Assembly (NCBI GenBank): GCA_902167985.1
Contig: CABHNZ010000018.1
Coordinates: 42,136-106,135, forward strand
Source: Shinella sp. UYSO24
Lineage (GTDB): Bacteria > Pseudomonadota > Alphaproteobacteria > Rhizobiales > Rhizobiaceae
DNA length: 64,000 nucleotides
Direction of reading: 5' to 3'
Shown: positions 27,973 through 36,950 of the stretch, piece by piece
Position numbering within the stretch: position 1 is the first letter of the stretch
Layout of the letters: the number at the start of each line of letters is the position of its first letter
The notes under the pieces: generated by a model
Told to the model about the DNA's origin: nothing
The model's input: only the letters and a program-made list of their open reading frames with translations
Database searches by the model: none
Translations under genes and position numbers: made by a program

Positions 27973-29224
27973 CGTTTTGTCTCCTGGGACATTGGTGCGG
28001 TGATGGGAGGAAGAAGGGAACGCAGCAACGCAAGGCCTCCGGCGACAACTCCCATGACGCATATCCCGGCCCAGCCGAAACTGCCCCACACCGATCCGCT
28101 TGCTATCGCCCCTAGCGACATGCCGACCATTGCAGCGGTCATTAGCAAGCCGTTCAGCCGGCTGCGCGCATCGGGGTCGATCGCTGTGACGATGGCTTGG
28201 TGCGACACCAGCCCCGCCATGACGCCGAGGTCGAATAATACCGCACTGGCAACAAATGCCGCCATTGAATACGGCAGCACCAACATGAGGATGAAGGATC
28301 CGGCGACCAGCAGGCACCCTGTGCGAATTGCGGCCACTGGTCCCCGACGGTCGGCGAGCCGCCCGAACAGAGGCGCGCCGAGCGCGCCGGCCGCGCCCGC
28401 AAGACCGAAAGCACCCGCGGCCCCGGCGCCAGATAGAAGGGAGGGCTGGCGAGCATCAGAGCTATCGTGGACCAGAACGAACCAAGCGTTGCCGCCAGCA
28501 GTGCTTGCGTCTCGAGAGACTTTCGCAGGACCGCATGACGACGAACCAGAGTGAAGAGGCTGAGGAGCATGCTGGGATAGGAGCCGCGAGTTGCCGGTGG
28601 TTGCGCCGGCAACCTACGCCAGATCGCAAGGCCGACCAGCGCGACAACAACGCTGGCCGTAGCAAAGATTGCTCGCCAGCCGAAGATGTCGCCGATAAGG
28701 CCACCGGCAGTGCGCGACAGCAGGATCCCGCTCAGCAGGCCGGTGGTAACGACACCGATGGTAGCTCCGCGTTTTTGCGCGCTTGTCAGGTGCGCGGCGA
28801 GGGGAATGAAGTCTTGTCCAACGCTACCGAACAGGCCCAGAGCGAAGCTTGAAATAACAAGTGAGGTGAGGTTGGCAGCGCTTGCTGCGGCCAACAAGGC
28901 GAGGACCAGGAACACCGATTTCACAAGAATTACCCGCTTGCGATCGATCAGATCGCCAATAGGGGCGAACAGCAGCATTGCGACCGCATATCCTGCCTGC
29001 GAGACTGCGGGAACGAGGCTCGCCTGTTCGGCCGTCAAAGCAAAGGTCGCGCGCACCGCAGGTACAACGGGTTGGATGTAGTAGATATTGGCAACGCCGA
29101 CGCCGGCGCCAATCGCCATGAGCCAGGCAGGAGCCGAAGCTATCGTTCCGGCCACCTCGTGCTCCGGTGTTGGATGCATCTGCCGCTGCATGACGTGGCT
29201 CCGAACGATGGTGACCTTGGCCAA
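27969..29224 (-). CDS. MFS transporter, DHA1-like (frameshift near 28421)
   Basis: A 12-helix proton-driven transporter of about 418 residues. The first 280 residues (from M-A-K-V-T-I-V at 29224) include G-D-L-I-D-R-K-R-V-I-L, the loop 2-3 signature, and Q-P-V-V-P-A-V-R-A-T-F. The frame is lost in a run of C at 28421-28424 (plus strand). One extra base restores G-A-A-G-A-F-G-L-A-G-A-A-G-A-L-G, and the last four helices follow. Best matched to YbcL/YnfM-like drug or sugar efflux pumps. It is divergent from a LysR gene (29317) and overlaps the EthD start. Confidence 0.83.
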
Positions 29225-29316
29225 CTTGGCTGATCGACATATATTGACGATACCATTGGATAAAAATGGGCCAGTTAGGCAAACAGAGTTGACAGAAAGT
29301 CGTCAAAGGACGGGGC

Positions 29317-30241
29317 ATGATCTCTGCGGAGCACTTCAAAGGCATTACAGCTTTTGTTCAGGCTGCCGACGCCGGAGGCTTTACCCAAGCGGCGGAAAAG
29401 CTGGGCCTGTCGAAATCCGGCATCGCTAAAAGTGTAGCGCGGCTCGAGGAACGCCTGGGGGTCCGGCTTTTCAACCGGACCACCCGCAGCTTCGCGCTTA
29501 CCGAAGAGGGCCAGGCATTCTACGATGCATGCATCCACGTCATCGCCGACCTTGAGAATGCGGAGGCGGCCTTGCACGCCCATCGCGTGCGCCCGCAGGG
29601 GCGGCTGCGCATCGATCTCCCCGTCGTGTTCGGCCGCCGTTGGGTCGTGCCGGTGCTGCTCGACATCGGTACGCTCTATCCGGAACTTCGCTGGAGGTAT
29701 CGCTATCCGATCGCCGGGTCGATCCGGTGGAGGAGGGCATCGACCTGATCGTCCGCATCGGCGATCTTGACGACAGTTCGACTCTTGTCACAAGACGACT
29801 GGGGACCCAGGAGTCGGTCGTCTGCGCAAGTCCGGTCTACCTGTCCGAATACGGCGCGCCAGCATCCCTGGGGGATCTGGATGCACATCGCTGCATCGTC
29901 TTCGGGCAACGCGGCCGCAATCTGCCTGGTGGTTTCTCGATGGAAAGGGTGCGCCTGTAGCAAAGACTGTCGCTGGCCAGGCGTCGTTCAACAACAGCGA
30001 TGCGATCTGCGACGCCGCCTTGGCCGGTCAGGGCATTGCTCTGCTTGCGACTTGGCTGATCGCCGATCATCTGCGCGAGGGGCGCCTAGTTCAGGTGCTT
30101 CCCCAGGTCCGAACCAGGGGGTTTCCGATCCACCTGCTCTGGCCGCATGCCCGTCACATGGCGCCTAAGATTCGCGTCGTGGTCGACGCGCTGGCCGGCC
30201 GCTTTCTTCCTGATCCGCCTTGGGCATGGCGGGAAGGATGA
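29317..30241 (+). CDS. LysR-family regulator (two frameshifts, near 29691 and 29925)
   Basis: A regulator of about 308 residues in three frames. The N-terminus (M-I-S-A-E-H-F-K-G-I-T-A-F-V-Q-A) has the helix-turn-helix F-T-Q-A-A-E-K-L-G-L-S-K-S-G-I. The effector domain continues as L-E-V-S-L-S-D-R-R-V-D-P-V-E-E-G after one extra C near 29691, and as W-W-F-L-D-G-K-G-A-P-V after another near 29925. The end reads A-L-A-G-Q-G-I-A-L-L. With both repairs it is a normal CrgA/DmlR-type LysR. It is divergent from the MFS-EthD operon, its probable target. Confidence 0.83.
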
Positions 30242-30272
30242 AGGCGATCTATGTGTGGCGGGATATCGGTAT

Positions 30273-30764
30273 TCAGCTTCTCGAAGGCGGCAACCGAGAA
30301 GGATTGGTTTGAAGATCCTTCTTCATATCAACAATAGTAAAGCCGGGACGAGCGGTGTTGGGACGGCGTCCTGTTTCGACGTAACCGAGCGCGATATAGA
30401 GCGATATGTTTCGCTCCATCAGCGCGTTCGTATAGAGCGTCATAGAGGCTTTGCCGGCTGACCGAGCCTGCTGCTCGATCTCCTGGATCAGGCGCCGACC
30501 GATTCCTTTGCCCGCGTGGCCAGGATCCACAGCGACGTTGAAAATGAGATCATGATCATCGCCACGCTCGACCGCGATGACACCCACGACTGCCTTATCG
30601 TAGCATGCGACGAAAACCTCACCCTGTTCGATGCGCGGCGCAGGGTCGTCGGTAACAGGTTGCGGAGAATAGCCAAGGATCGGAACCCAAATGGAATATG
30701 CTTGTGCGGTGATGCGCGTAACCGCTTCAAGATCGGAAGATATCGCTTGCCGGATGTCCAACAT
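30273..30764 (-). CDS. GNAT-family N-acetyltransferase
   Basis: A 163-residue acetyl-CoA dependent acetyltransferase. Motif A is clear: F-N-V-A-V-D-P-G-H-A-G-K-G-I-G-R-R-L-I, with the pyrophosphate-binding G-x-G-x-G/A loop near 87. It starts M-L-D-I-R-Q-A-I at 30764. Y-I-A-L-G-Y-V-E-T-G-R is the usual motif B end. The substrate cannot be told. It lies 76 bases after a hydrolase on the same strand and could be co-transcribed. Confidence 0.87.
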   Translation of the reverse strand: MLDIRQAISSDLEAVTRITAQAYSIWVPILGYSPQPVTDDPAPRIEQGEVFVACYDKAVVGVIAVERGDDHDLIFNVAVDPGHAGKGIGRRLIQEIEQQARSAGKASMTLYTNALMERNISLYIALGYVETGRRPNTARPGFTIVDMKKDLQTNPSRLPPSRS

Positions 30765-30840
30765 TATAGATCAACCTCGCTTCGTATTACTACTTTGCTG
30801 TGATCAGCAGCAGCAGCCGTTGTTTTGGTGGGCTTCCGAA

Positions 30841-31673
30841 CTACCCGGGGACAAGCCTTCTCAGTACAGCCGCGACGATAACCTCAGGCCGATCTTCCTG
30901 AACAAGATGCCCGGAATCCGGTATGGCGATGCACTCGGCATCGGAGATCGCCGTCGCAAGGGCCACGCCTTTCTCGAATGGTATCCATTCGTCACTTTGA
31001 CCCCAAAGAACTGTCACCGGGCATTTCATCCGATCGTAACGTTCTTCGACCTCATCGGTATATTTCTGATCCATCTGCGCGATCTGCCGATAGAAAGCGG
31101 GCTGGCCTACTTCTCCGAGCCATGGCGCGCTGTAAATTTCCAATGCCTGTTCTGACAGCGGGTTATAGGCGGCGGTCTGCAAGTAGCTCGCAAAATCGCC
31201 CGGTGCATGTAGTCGGGCATCCCCGAGTAGGCAGCTTCATGCTTGCGCACATGCTGGACCAAAGCCGACCCCCAGGGAGCAAGGGCAACGGCATCGAAGA
31301 TCGTCAAGGAATTATAGCGTAAGCCGTTCAGGTAGTAGGCGCGTAGCGCCGTGGCTCCGCCGAAGTCGTGTGCCAGCACATCGGGGCGGTCGAGATCCCA
31401 TTCTGCAAACAAAGCGGCGAGAGTCTTGCTCTGCACGGCAAGAGACACATCTTGCCCCTCGCGCATCTCCGATAGCCCGTAGCCGACCATATCGAAATAG
31501 TAGATGGTCCTAAGGTCGGCGAGCGGCGGTACGATCCTACGCCAAACCTGCGAAGAAAAGGGCGTTCCATGAAGCGCCACGAGCGGCGGCCCTCTCCCGA
31601 CCTTACCCCAACGAACGGCGTTTCCTTCAATCATCGTGGTATGGGGTAGGTCCAGCATAGAAATCATTCCCAT
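30841..31673 (-). CDS. Alpha/beta hydrolase (frameshift near 31182)
   Basis: A hydrolase of about 276 residues resembling haloalkane dehalogenase/epoxide hydrolase-like enzymes. It starts M-G-M-I-S-M-L-D-L at 31673 (31658 is also possible). It shows L-V-A-L-H-G-T-P-F-S-S, the oxyanion hole, and D-V-L-A-H-D-F-G-G-A-T near 100; the nucleophile is therefore Asp (H-D-F-G-G), as in dehalogenases and epoxide hydrolases. The frame breaks near 31182, and one T restores L-Q-T-A-A-Y-N-P-L. The end carries V-L-W-G-Q-S-D-E-W and D-S-G-H-L-V-Q-E-D, acid and His. An IS element lies directly upstream. Confidence 0.83.
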
Positions 31674-31682
31674 CGTAATTTA

Positions 31683-32526
31683 GGCAGTGTCCCCATAAAC
31701 AGGGTTCATCTTATTGGCGGTGTGTGATTCAATCTCCGTGAAAGGAGTTTGTCATGCGCCGTCACGAATTGAGCGACGAAGAATGGGCTATCATTGCACC
31801 TCTTTTGCCGAACAATAGCCGTGGAATTGAACGTGTCGATGACCGCCGGGTGATCAACGGCATCCTGTGGCGTTTCAGGACTGGTTCATCCTGGCGAGAT
31901 GTGCCGGAGCGTTATGGCCCGCGCACGACGCTTTACAATCGGTTCTCCCGCTGGCGCAAGGCGGGCGTCTGGGACCGTCTTCTGGACGCCGTTTCAAAGC
32001 GTTACGATGGCGACATCGTGATGATCGACAGTTCTTGTGTCCGCGTTCACCAGCATGGTGCCAACGCTAAAAAGGGGGCTCTGCCGATCCTTGCATGGGA
32101 CGTTCGCGCGGCGGCCTGACAACAAAGATCCACGCTCTTGTCGATGCAGATGGCAGGCCGGTTCGGCTGGAACTCACCGCCGGTCAGGCTGCCGATGCAC
32201 CGATGGCTGAAAAGCTGCTGAGCGACCTGCAGCCCGGCGCGACGATCCTCGCCGACAAGGCATATGACACCGATGCAATTCGTCACTTTGCCAAGCAACG
32301 CAAATGCTGGGCGAATATCCCTGCAAAGACCAATCGAAAGCAGACATTCAGCTTCAGCCGCTGGGTCTACCGTCAGCGCAATCTCGTGGAACGGTTCTTC
32401 AACCGTATCAAGCAGATGCGAGGTCTCGCGACGCGATACGACCGACGTGCCGACAACTATCTCGCCGCCCTCAAGCTTGCCGCGGCGAGGATATGGATTG
32501 CCTCAGCTAATGAGTCCGCGTCCTAG
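31683..32526 (+). mobile_element. IS5-family (IS427-like group) insertion sequence, right end not identified
   Basis: The transposase is at 31754-32526. The left border is probably at 31683, where GGCAGTGTCCCC begins after TTTA; this is a proposed terminus only. I looked for its reverse complement within 150 bases of the 3' end of the transposase and did not find it, so the right end may have been lost or the left assignment may be wrong. The element separates the alpha/beta hydrolase from the NmrA-family gene. Confidence 0.6.
31754..32526 (+). CDS. IS5-family transposase, made by -1 ribosomal frameshifting
   Basis: A DDE transposase in two overlapping frames. ORF A (31754-32119) starts M-R-R-H-E-L-S-D-E-E-W and contains D-D-R-R-V-I-N-G-I-L-W-R and the first catalytic Asp in I-V-M-I-D-S. 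ORF B lies in the -1 frame and carries I-L-A-D-K-A-Y-D and the Y-R-Q-R-N-L-V-E-R-F-F-N motif with the catalytic Glu. The slippery stretch AAAAAGGGGG at 32069-32078 lies just before the overlap. Slipping back one base gives K-K-G-G-S-A-D-P-C-M-G-R-S-R-G-G, the standard family joint. This is normal for the family and not damage. Confidence 0.9.
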
Positions 32527-32619
32527 CTAAAGGTGATAGGAAGAAAAAACATCCCATCTGACATGCGCTCCGCCAAAGGAGCGGCATCGTTATCGTTGGC
32601 GCAGGGATATAGCATTCTA

Positions 32620-33702
32620 TCACAATGCCCCGCGACGGTGGTCCTCGCTGAGCTTCAATATCAGACGTCCTGGCAGATTGCCGGGCTGTACGCGGTCCCA
32701 GATCGTCTCCGTGCCTGCGTCCCTCGCGCGCTGATCCTGCCGCCGGATCCACTCTTCCGCGCTCCTGATCCGTCCGGGATGAATCTCGTCCAGTAGCTCG
32801 TAGTCGCGCGTTATGATGTTATGTTTCCACTGGTTCCAAAAGCCGGTGAAATTTTCGCGAAAGCTCATGGTGCTCTTGTCATTTGGATCCGCATTATAGC
32901 CGGCCGGCAGGCTGGCGATTGCCCGCATAGGGGCGAAATATGTTTCAAGATCCGTGTCGACGTAGCGGGCCGGGCGCCCGGTTACCCGTTCAAATGCAGA
33001 GGCGAGATCCGCGTAACGGACGTGGTCGATCGCAACCTCAAGATCCATCCCGTTGGCCCGATCCGGATTGTCAAACAGCCAGCGCGCATAATAAGCGCAA
33101 TCTTCGAGCGCGACGTGGGCAACAGCACCCTCTCCCAGCGGGACACGCCATGTCAGCACGCCGTCTTCCATTTTCGGTGTCATCGGGGTTTGGGCGGAAA
33201 AAGCCATTTCTATGTAAGGCCCGGTGGTTAAAAGCGCTGCGCCCATCCGGTCGCCGTTCGAGCGGTTCTGCTGCAAAATCCATTCGCCGATCCGCCCCTT
33301 GCCGTCGTAGTGGCCGGTGCGAAAATCCGATCGATAACCGCCCTTCTTCAGCGTGTAGTCGAGATTGCCGTAAACGAAAAAAGTCACGCCCTCTTCCAGC
33401 GCGATTTCGTAAGCTCGAATTGCCCAATAGATCTCGGTTCGCTCGCCTGTGTTAAACCCGTCGATATTCACATAGGCTCCATCGCATGCCCGAAAACCTG
33501 CGCGCAGCGCGGCCTCGTCTGCGAATGTTCCTTCCATCAGCGATACATCGCCCATCGCCTGTAACGCGGCTGCTCGCGCAGATCGGGCATCGCGCGTGAG
33601 GGCAAGAACGGAATAACGGCCATCCTCGACCAGGCCACGCACCACAGGAATTCCCTGGGCTCCGGTTCCCCCGATCACAAAAATTCGAGCGAGATTGGAC
33701 AT
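32620..33702 (-). CDS. NmrA-family NAD(P)-binding protein
   Basis: A 360-residue atypical SDR. It starts M-S-N-L-A-R-I-F-V-I-G-G-T-G-A-Q-G-I-P-V, the glycine-rich NAD(P) loop (G-G-T-G-A-Q-G). Then come V-L-A-L-T-R-D and F-R-A-C-D-G-A-Y-V, and Y-G-N-L-D-Y-T-L-K-K near 130. NmrA-like members are redox sensors or reductases (isoflavone reductase type). The C-terminal 60 residues extend past the usual core. It is divergent from an HxlR regulator with a duplicated palindrome between them, so HxlR very likely controls it. Confidence 0.83.
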   Translation of the reverse strand: MSNLARIFVIGGTGAQGIPVVRGLVEDGRYSVLALTRDARSARAAALQAMGDVSLMEGTFADEAALRAGFRACDGAYVNIDGFNTGERTEIYWAIRAYEIALEEGVTFFVYGNLDYTLKKGGYRSDFRTGHYDGKGRIGEWILQQNRSNGDRMGAALLTTGPYIEMAFSAQTPMTPKMEDGVLTWRVPLGEGAVAHVALEDCAYYARWLFDNPDRANGMDLEVAIDHVRYADLASAFERVTGRPARYVDTDLETYFAPMRAIASLPAGYNADPNDKSTMSFRENFTGFWNQWKHNIITRDYELLDEIHPGRIRSAEEWIRRQDQRARDAGTETIWDRVQPGNLPGRLILKLSEDHRRGAL

Positions 33703-33736
33703 GCTTGCCTCCAGCTATTGCGATGACGCATCATAG

Positions 33737-33774
33737 CTCTTATAATTAGAGTGAATCAACTCTTATAATTAGAG
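33737..33774. promoter_or_regulatory. Two identical 15-base palindromes in the NmrA/HxlR divergent promoter
   Basis: CTCTTATAATTAGAG occurs at 33737-33751 and again at 33760-33774, 23 bases apart from start to start (about two helical turns). Each copy is an inverted repeat and each contains TATAAT, so a bound protein would cover a -10 element. The two copies lie between the starts of the NmrA gene (33702) and the HxlR gene (33802). This is the expected geometry for an autoregulated divergent operator. Confidence 0.75.
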
Positions 33775-33801
33775 TTTCGAATTCGCAAGTGAGTGAAGGC
33801 C

Positions 33802-34308
33802 ATGCGTTCTAAGAGCTTTGATGGAATGACTTGTTCGATGGCGGAAGTGCTGGCAGCGCTTGGGGATCGCTGGGGCGCACTCATCATGCGCGATCTGCTG
33901 ATTGGGCTCAGGCGTTATGAAGACCTTCGACGTTCAACGGCGATCACGAATGCGACGCTGTCGGATCGCCTGAAGAGCCTGGAGCAAGCTGGGCTGGTCG
34001 ATCGTCGCCTGTATCAAACCCATCCGGATCGCTACCAATATGCGCCAACAGCAAGGGGGCGGGATCTCGCACTTCTCATGCAAGCGCTTGTGCAGATCGG
34101 AGATAAATGGCGTTACGAAGATGGGCTCGAGGCGCCCCTTCGTTTTGTTGATTCAGATACCGGCGCTGGATTGAAACTTGCGGTGGTCGATAGCGACATT
34201 GCTCTGCTCGAACCAAAGATCAAGCTTAAACCAGGGCCCGGATCTGATCGTGCGATGACTTGGCGCCTTTCCCGCAGCGAGGAGGAACGCGACATTCAGA
34301 GGAGTTGA
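33802..34308 (+). CDS. HxlR-family regulator
   Basis: A 168-residue winged-helix regulator. The first half has the HxlR core: C-S-M-A-E-V-L-A-A-L-G-D-R-W-G-A-L-I-M-R, then Y-E-D-L-R-R-S and A-T-L-S-D-R-L-K-S-L-E-Q-A-G-L-V. The N-terminal Cys (T-C-S) is often redox- or electrophile-sensitive in this family. The C-terminal 60 residues are an extra part with no recognised domain. The ATG at 33802 is preferred over GTG 33793. It is probably autoregulated through the palindromes at 33737-33774. Confidence 0.85.
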   Translation: MRSKSFDGMTCSMAEVLAALGDRWGALIMRDLLIGLRRYEDLRRSTAITNATLSDRLKSLEQAGLVDRRLYQTHPDRYQYAPTARGRDLALLMQALVQIGDKWRYEDGLEAPLRFVDSDTGAGLKLAVVDSDIALLEPKIKLKPGPGSDRAMTWRLSRSEEERDIQRS

Positions 34309-34480
34309 GAAAGTAAGACACGCCCCGATATTGGCGCCTGGACCATCGCAAGCGAAAACCTCGCTTGGGCTGCGACTGACATCGCTGAAAAAGCTCCGAG
34401 GCTCGGGCAAATTTGTATCAGGCGGTTCAGACGCAGCATCAGCTTATGAAGTTAAATACCAGCAAAATGGAATTGAGGTT

Positions 34481-35413
34481 ATGGAAGAGAAGCGAGTGGC
34501 ATTTGACTTCGAGGTGCAGTTTTCCAACGGCGGAGGGATAAAAGGTTGGGATTTCCGCCTTGATCTGGACGGCGACATCATCTCTGACGACGCGCTCGCG
34601 GCCTATATTGTTGAAGATTTGCGGCTGCTGATGGTTGGTACTGTCAACATCACAAACAAGAAAATCTTTGCAGAAAAACATAAGCGCAAAGCGGCCAGAA
34701 TGGCACCGCCAGAGACAGGTAAGACGCTTAGCGAGCAAATGATATTTGATCTCTCATATTACGTTCCCGAAGAGAATTTAAACGCGAGCGATGTGGGAGA
34801 TGTCAGTGACACGTCCGAGATGAGGAACGAGGGAGCAAGCGACTATACTTTTTACACTGGAACGGCCCATGGATTTGCCGATCGCGGCACTAGCATAGAC
34901 ATGCCGCAGTTTGCAGTTGACGAAAGCGAGGATTTGGTTTCGCGACTGCTCGCGCGCACTTGCAACCTAGAGGCCGTAGTTGTGCGTTTGATTGGGATGG
35001 CAGGGCGCGCGATAACTAAACTTGCTCTCCTGTCGGCACTGGAAAACAGCCGTGGAAAGGCGATCTTGATCGAGACTGGCTGGTCAGCGATATCGTCCGA
35101 AACAAGTTCTATTTTGGAGCATCCGTTTCTCACCGAAGAGGCTGCTGAGTATCTTCGGTCACTCGATGCGACACTGATCGGAATCGATAGCCCGAACGTT
35201 GATAATCGCGATAATCACGCATGCCCGGCCCGTGCCATCTTGCTCGGCGCTGGCATTCCGATCGTCGAGAATCTGCGGAATTTACATGTTCTTCCTCTAT
35301 CGGGTATCCGGTTTTCCGCCGCACCTTTGAGATTTGGCGGAGCGTCCGCTACCAGGGCCTGGGCGATCTCATCTACGCAAATTCCCAATGGGATTCGGCC
35401 AGCTATTGCTTGA
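34481..35413 (+). CDS. Fusion of a small unknown domain to a degenerate cyclase-family protein
   Basis: From ATG 34481 (GAGG upstream) the first 80 residues form a distinct unit (F-D-F-E-V-Q-F-S-N-G-G-G-I-K-G, D-F-R-L-D-L-D-G-D). At residue 87 a cyclase-type (kynurenine formamidase-like) domain begins, M-I-F-D-L-S-Y-Y-V, and continues with V-V-V-R-L-I-G-M-A-G-R-A-I, I-L-I-E-T-G-W-S and G-I-D-S-P-N-V-D. The family metal motif H-x-G-T-H-x-D-x-P-x-H reads G-T-S-I-D-M-P-Q-F here, so key His are missing and activity is doubtful. No stop separates the two parts. The frame is open upstream to 34331 without a convincing start. The 3' end overlaps the convergent MFS gene by 11 bases. Confidence 0.55.
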   Translation: MEEKRVAFDFEVQFSNGGGIKGWDFRLDLDGDIISDDALAAYIVEDLRLLMVGTVNITNKKIFAEKHKRKAARMAPPETGKTLSEQMIFDLSYYVPEENLNASDVGDVSDTSEMRNEGASDYTFYTGTAHGFADRGTSIDMPQFAVDESEDLVSRLLARTCNLEAVVVRLIGMAGRAITKLALLSALENSRGKAILIETGWSAISSETSSILEHPFLTEEAAEYLRSLDATLIGIDSPNVDNRDNHACPARAILLGAGIPIVENLRNLHVLPLSGIRFSAAPLRFGGASATRAWAISSTQIPNGIRPAIA

Positions 35414-36829
35414 TGATACCATCGCCAGCATCGCGAGCCAAGCGCCAGTAGGCGATGGTGGGCAGCAGGGTGAGCAAGGCAGTGGCTGCAAATGCCCAGT
35501 GAAAATCCGCAGCCGCGAATCGGTGGTCGTCCGCGGTGATCCCGTCCGCGCGTAGCAAGCTCGCCAGCCGCAGACAGACGGCGCCAAAGGCGATCCCGAG
35601 GCCAGTCGTCATCTGCTGCATCGTGCTCCACAAAGTGCTGGCGGAGCTCTTCAGCCGTCCGAAATGTCGGCGTAGCTGAGTGTCGTCATCGTCGAGAGCT
35701 GCAGGGAGCGGGACAGCCCATAGGCCAGAAGCACGATGAACAGGACGGGCCATGGTGTCGATGGCGCCAGACAGGCAAAGGCAAGGATGCTGAGGGCAAC
35801 CGCCGTGCCGTTGGCGATCGCGACTTTGCGGAAGCCGAAGCGTCTGACGATCGGGGTGGTCAGGGTTTTCATGCCGAGATTGCCGGTTGCCGTTACCAGC
35901 AGCAGTAGACCGGAATGGAAGGCCGAGAGGCCGAAGCCGATCTGAAAGAGCAGGGGCGAGAGATAGGGCACTGCTTCGATCCCCGCCCTGGCAAAGCCGC
36001 CCCACCAGACGGAAGTTTTGTAGGTCTGCACACGGAACAAGACGAGGTCGAGGATGGGCTGGCTGGTCTTGCGGAGATGGAAAATGGCCAGAAGACCGAC
36101 GACGATGCCGGCGCCGATGATTGCGCCCGCCAGTTCAAGGCTCGCATCCGGGCGGCTTGCGAGTTCCATGCCGTAGAGCAAAAGAACCAGGGATGCGCTG
36201 CTCAGCAGAAATCCCCTGCTGTCCAGCTTTCTGACATTTCTGCCGGGCTGATTGGGAACGAAGATGGCGATGGCCGCGAAGGCAGCAATCGAAAAGGGCA
36301 CGTTGAGAAAAAACACCCAGTGCCAGGAGGCATAGGTGGTGATCAGTCCGCCTACGGTCGGGCCGACGACCGGAGCGACGATCGCCGGCCACGTGATGGT
36401 CGAGATCGCCCGCAGCATATGCTCCTGATCGGTATTGCGCGCGACGATCATGCGGCCGACCGGCACCATCATTGCCCCACCCACGCCCTGCAGCACACGC
36501 GCGGCGGTAAAGGCAAGGACGCTGTCGGCCGACCCGCACAGGACGGAAGCGATGGTGAAGATGACGACGGCGCTGCCGAAGACCGTACGGGTGCCGTGCT
36601 GGTCGGCGATCCAGCCGCTGATCGGAATGAGCACGGCGAGCGTCAACATATAGGCCGTCATGCCCAGGCTGACCTCGTTCGGACCGACATGGAAGGATCG
36701 CGCCATCTGCGGCAGGGCCGTGGCGATGACGGTCGTGTCCAGGCTTTCCATGAAATAGGTGGCGGCCACGATGAAGGGGAGAACCATACTGTTTCTTCCC
36801 ACGCTTCTGACAGCTGATATCGTTGGCAT
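35403..36829 (-). CDS. MFS drug transporter, DHA2 (EmrB/QacA) type (frameshift near 35655)
   Basis: A 14-helix exporter of about 475 residues. It starts M-P-T-I-S-A-V-R-S-V-G at 36829. Early residues have M-E-S-L-D-T-T-V-I-A-T-A-L-P-Q-M (helix 1 signature of DHA2). Later residues have R-V-L-Q-G-V-G-G-A-M-M-V-P-V-G-R and P-V-V-G-P-T-V-G-G-L-I-T, motif C of antiporters. The frame ends early at 35651 unless one C is added near 35655, which gives S-D-G-L-K-S-S-A-S-T-L-W and the last two helices. It is divergent from a LysR gene with two strong palindromes between them. Confidence 0.86.
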
Positions 36830-36897
36830 GCACGTGCGTCCTCGCTGGCTGGAAGGCTTGTTTTGCTTGACGATTAACAGCCCGGGGGATCGGGACA

Positions 36898-36941
36898 ATG
36901 CGGATGTTCCGCATGCAGACTTCGGCTGGTCCGAAGTCTGC
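36898..36941. promoter_or_regulatory. Two adjacent palindromes in the MFS/LysR intergenic region
   Basis: ATGCGGA-TGT-TCCGCAT (36898-36914) is directly followed by GCAGACTTCGG-CTGGT-CCGAAGTCTGC (36915-36941), an 11-base perfect inverted repeat. The second ends 9 bases before the LysR ATG at 36951, and both lie upstream of the MFS start at 36829. LysR regulators commonly bind a recognition and an activation site of this kind; repression of the regulator's own gene would also fit. Confidence 0.65.
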
Positions 36942-36950
36942 GCATTTGCT

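Noticed and set aside
32069..32119. Treating the transposase break as another sequencing or decay frameshift
   Set aside because: The -1 shift occurs at an A5G5 slippery run in the place where IS5-family elements normally use programmed frameshifting, and both frames are otherwise intact.
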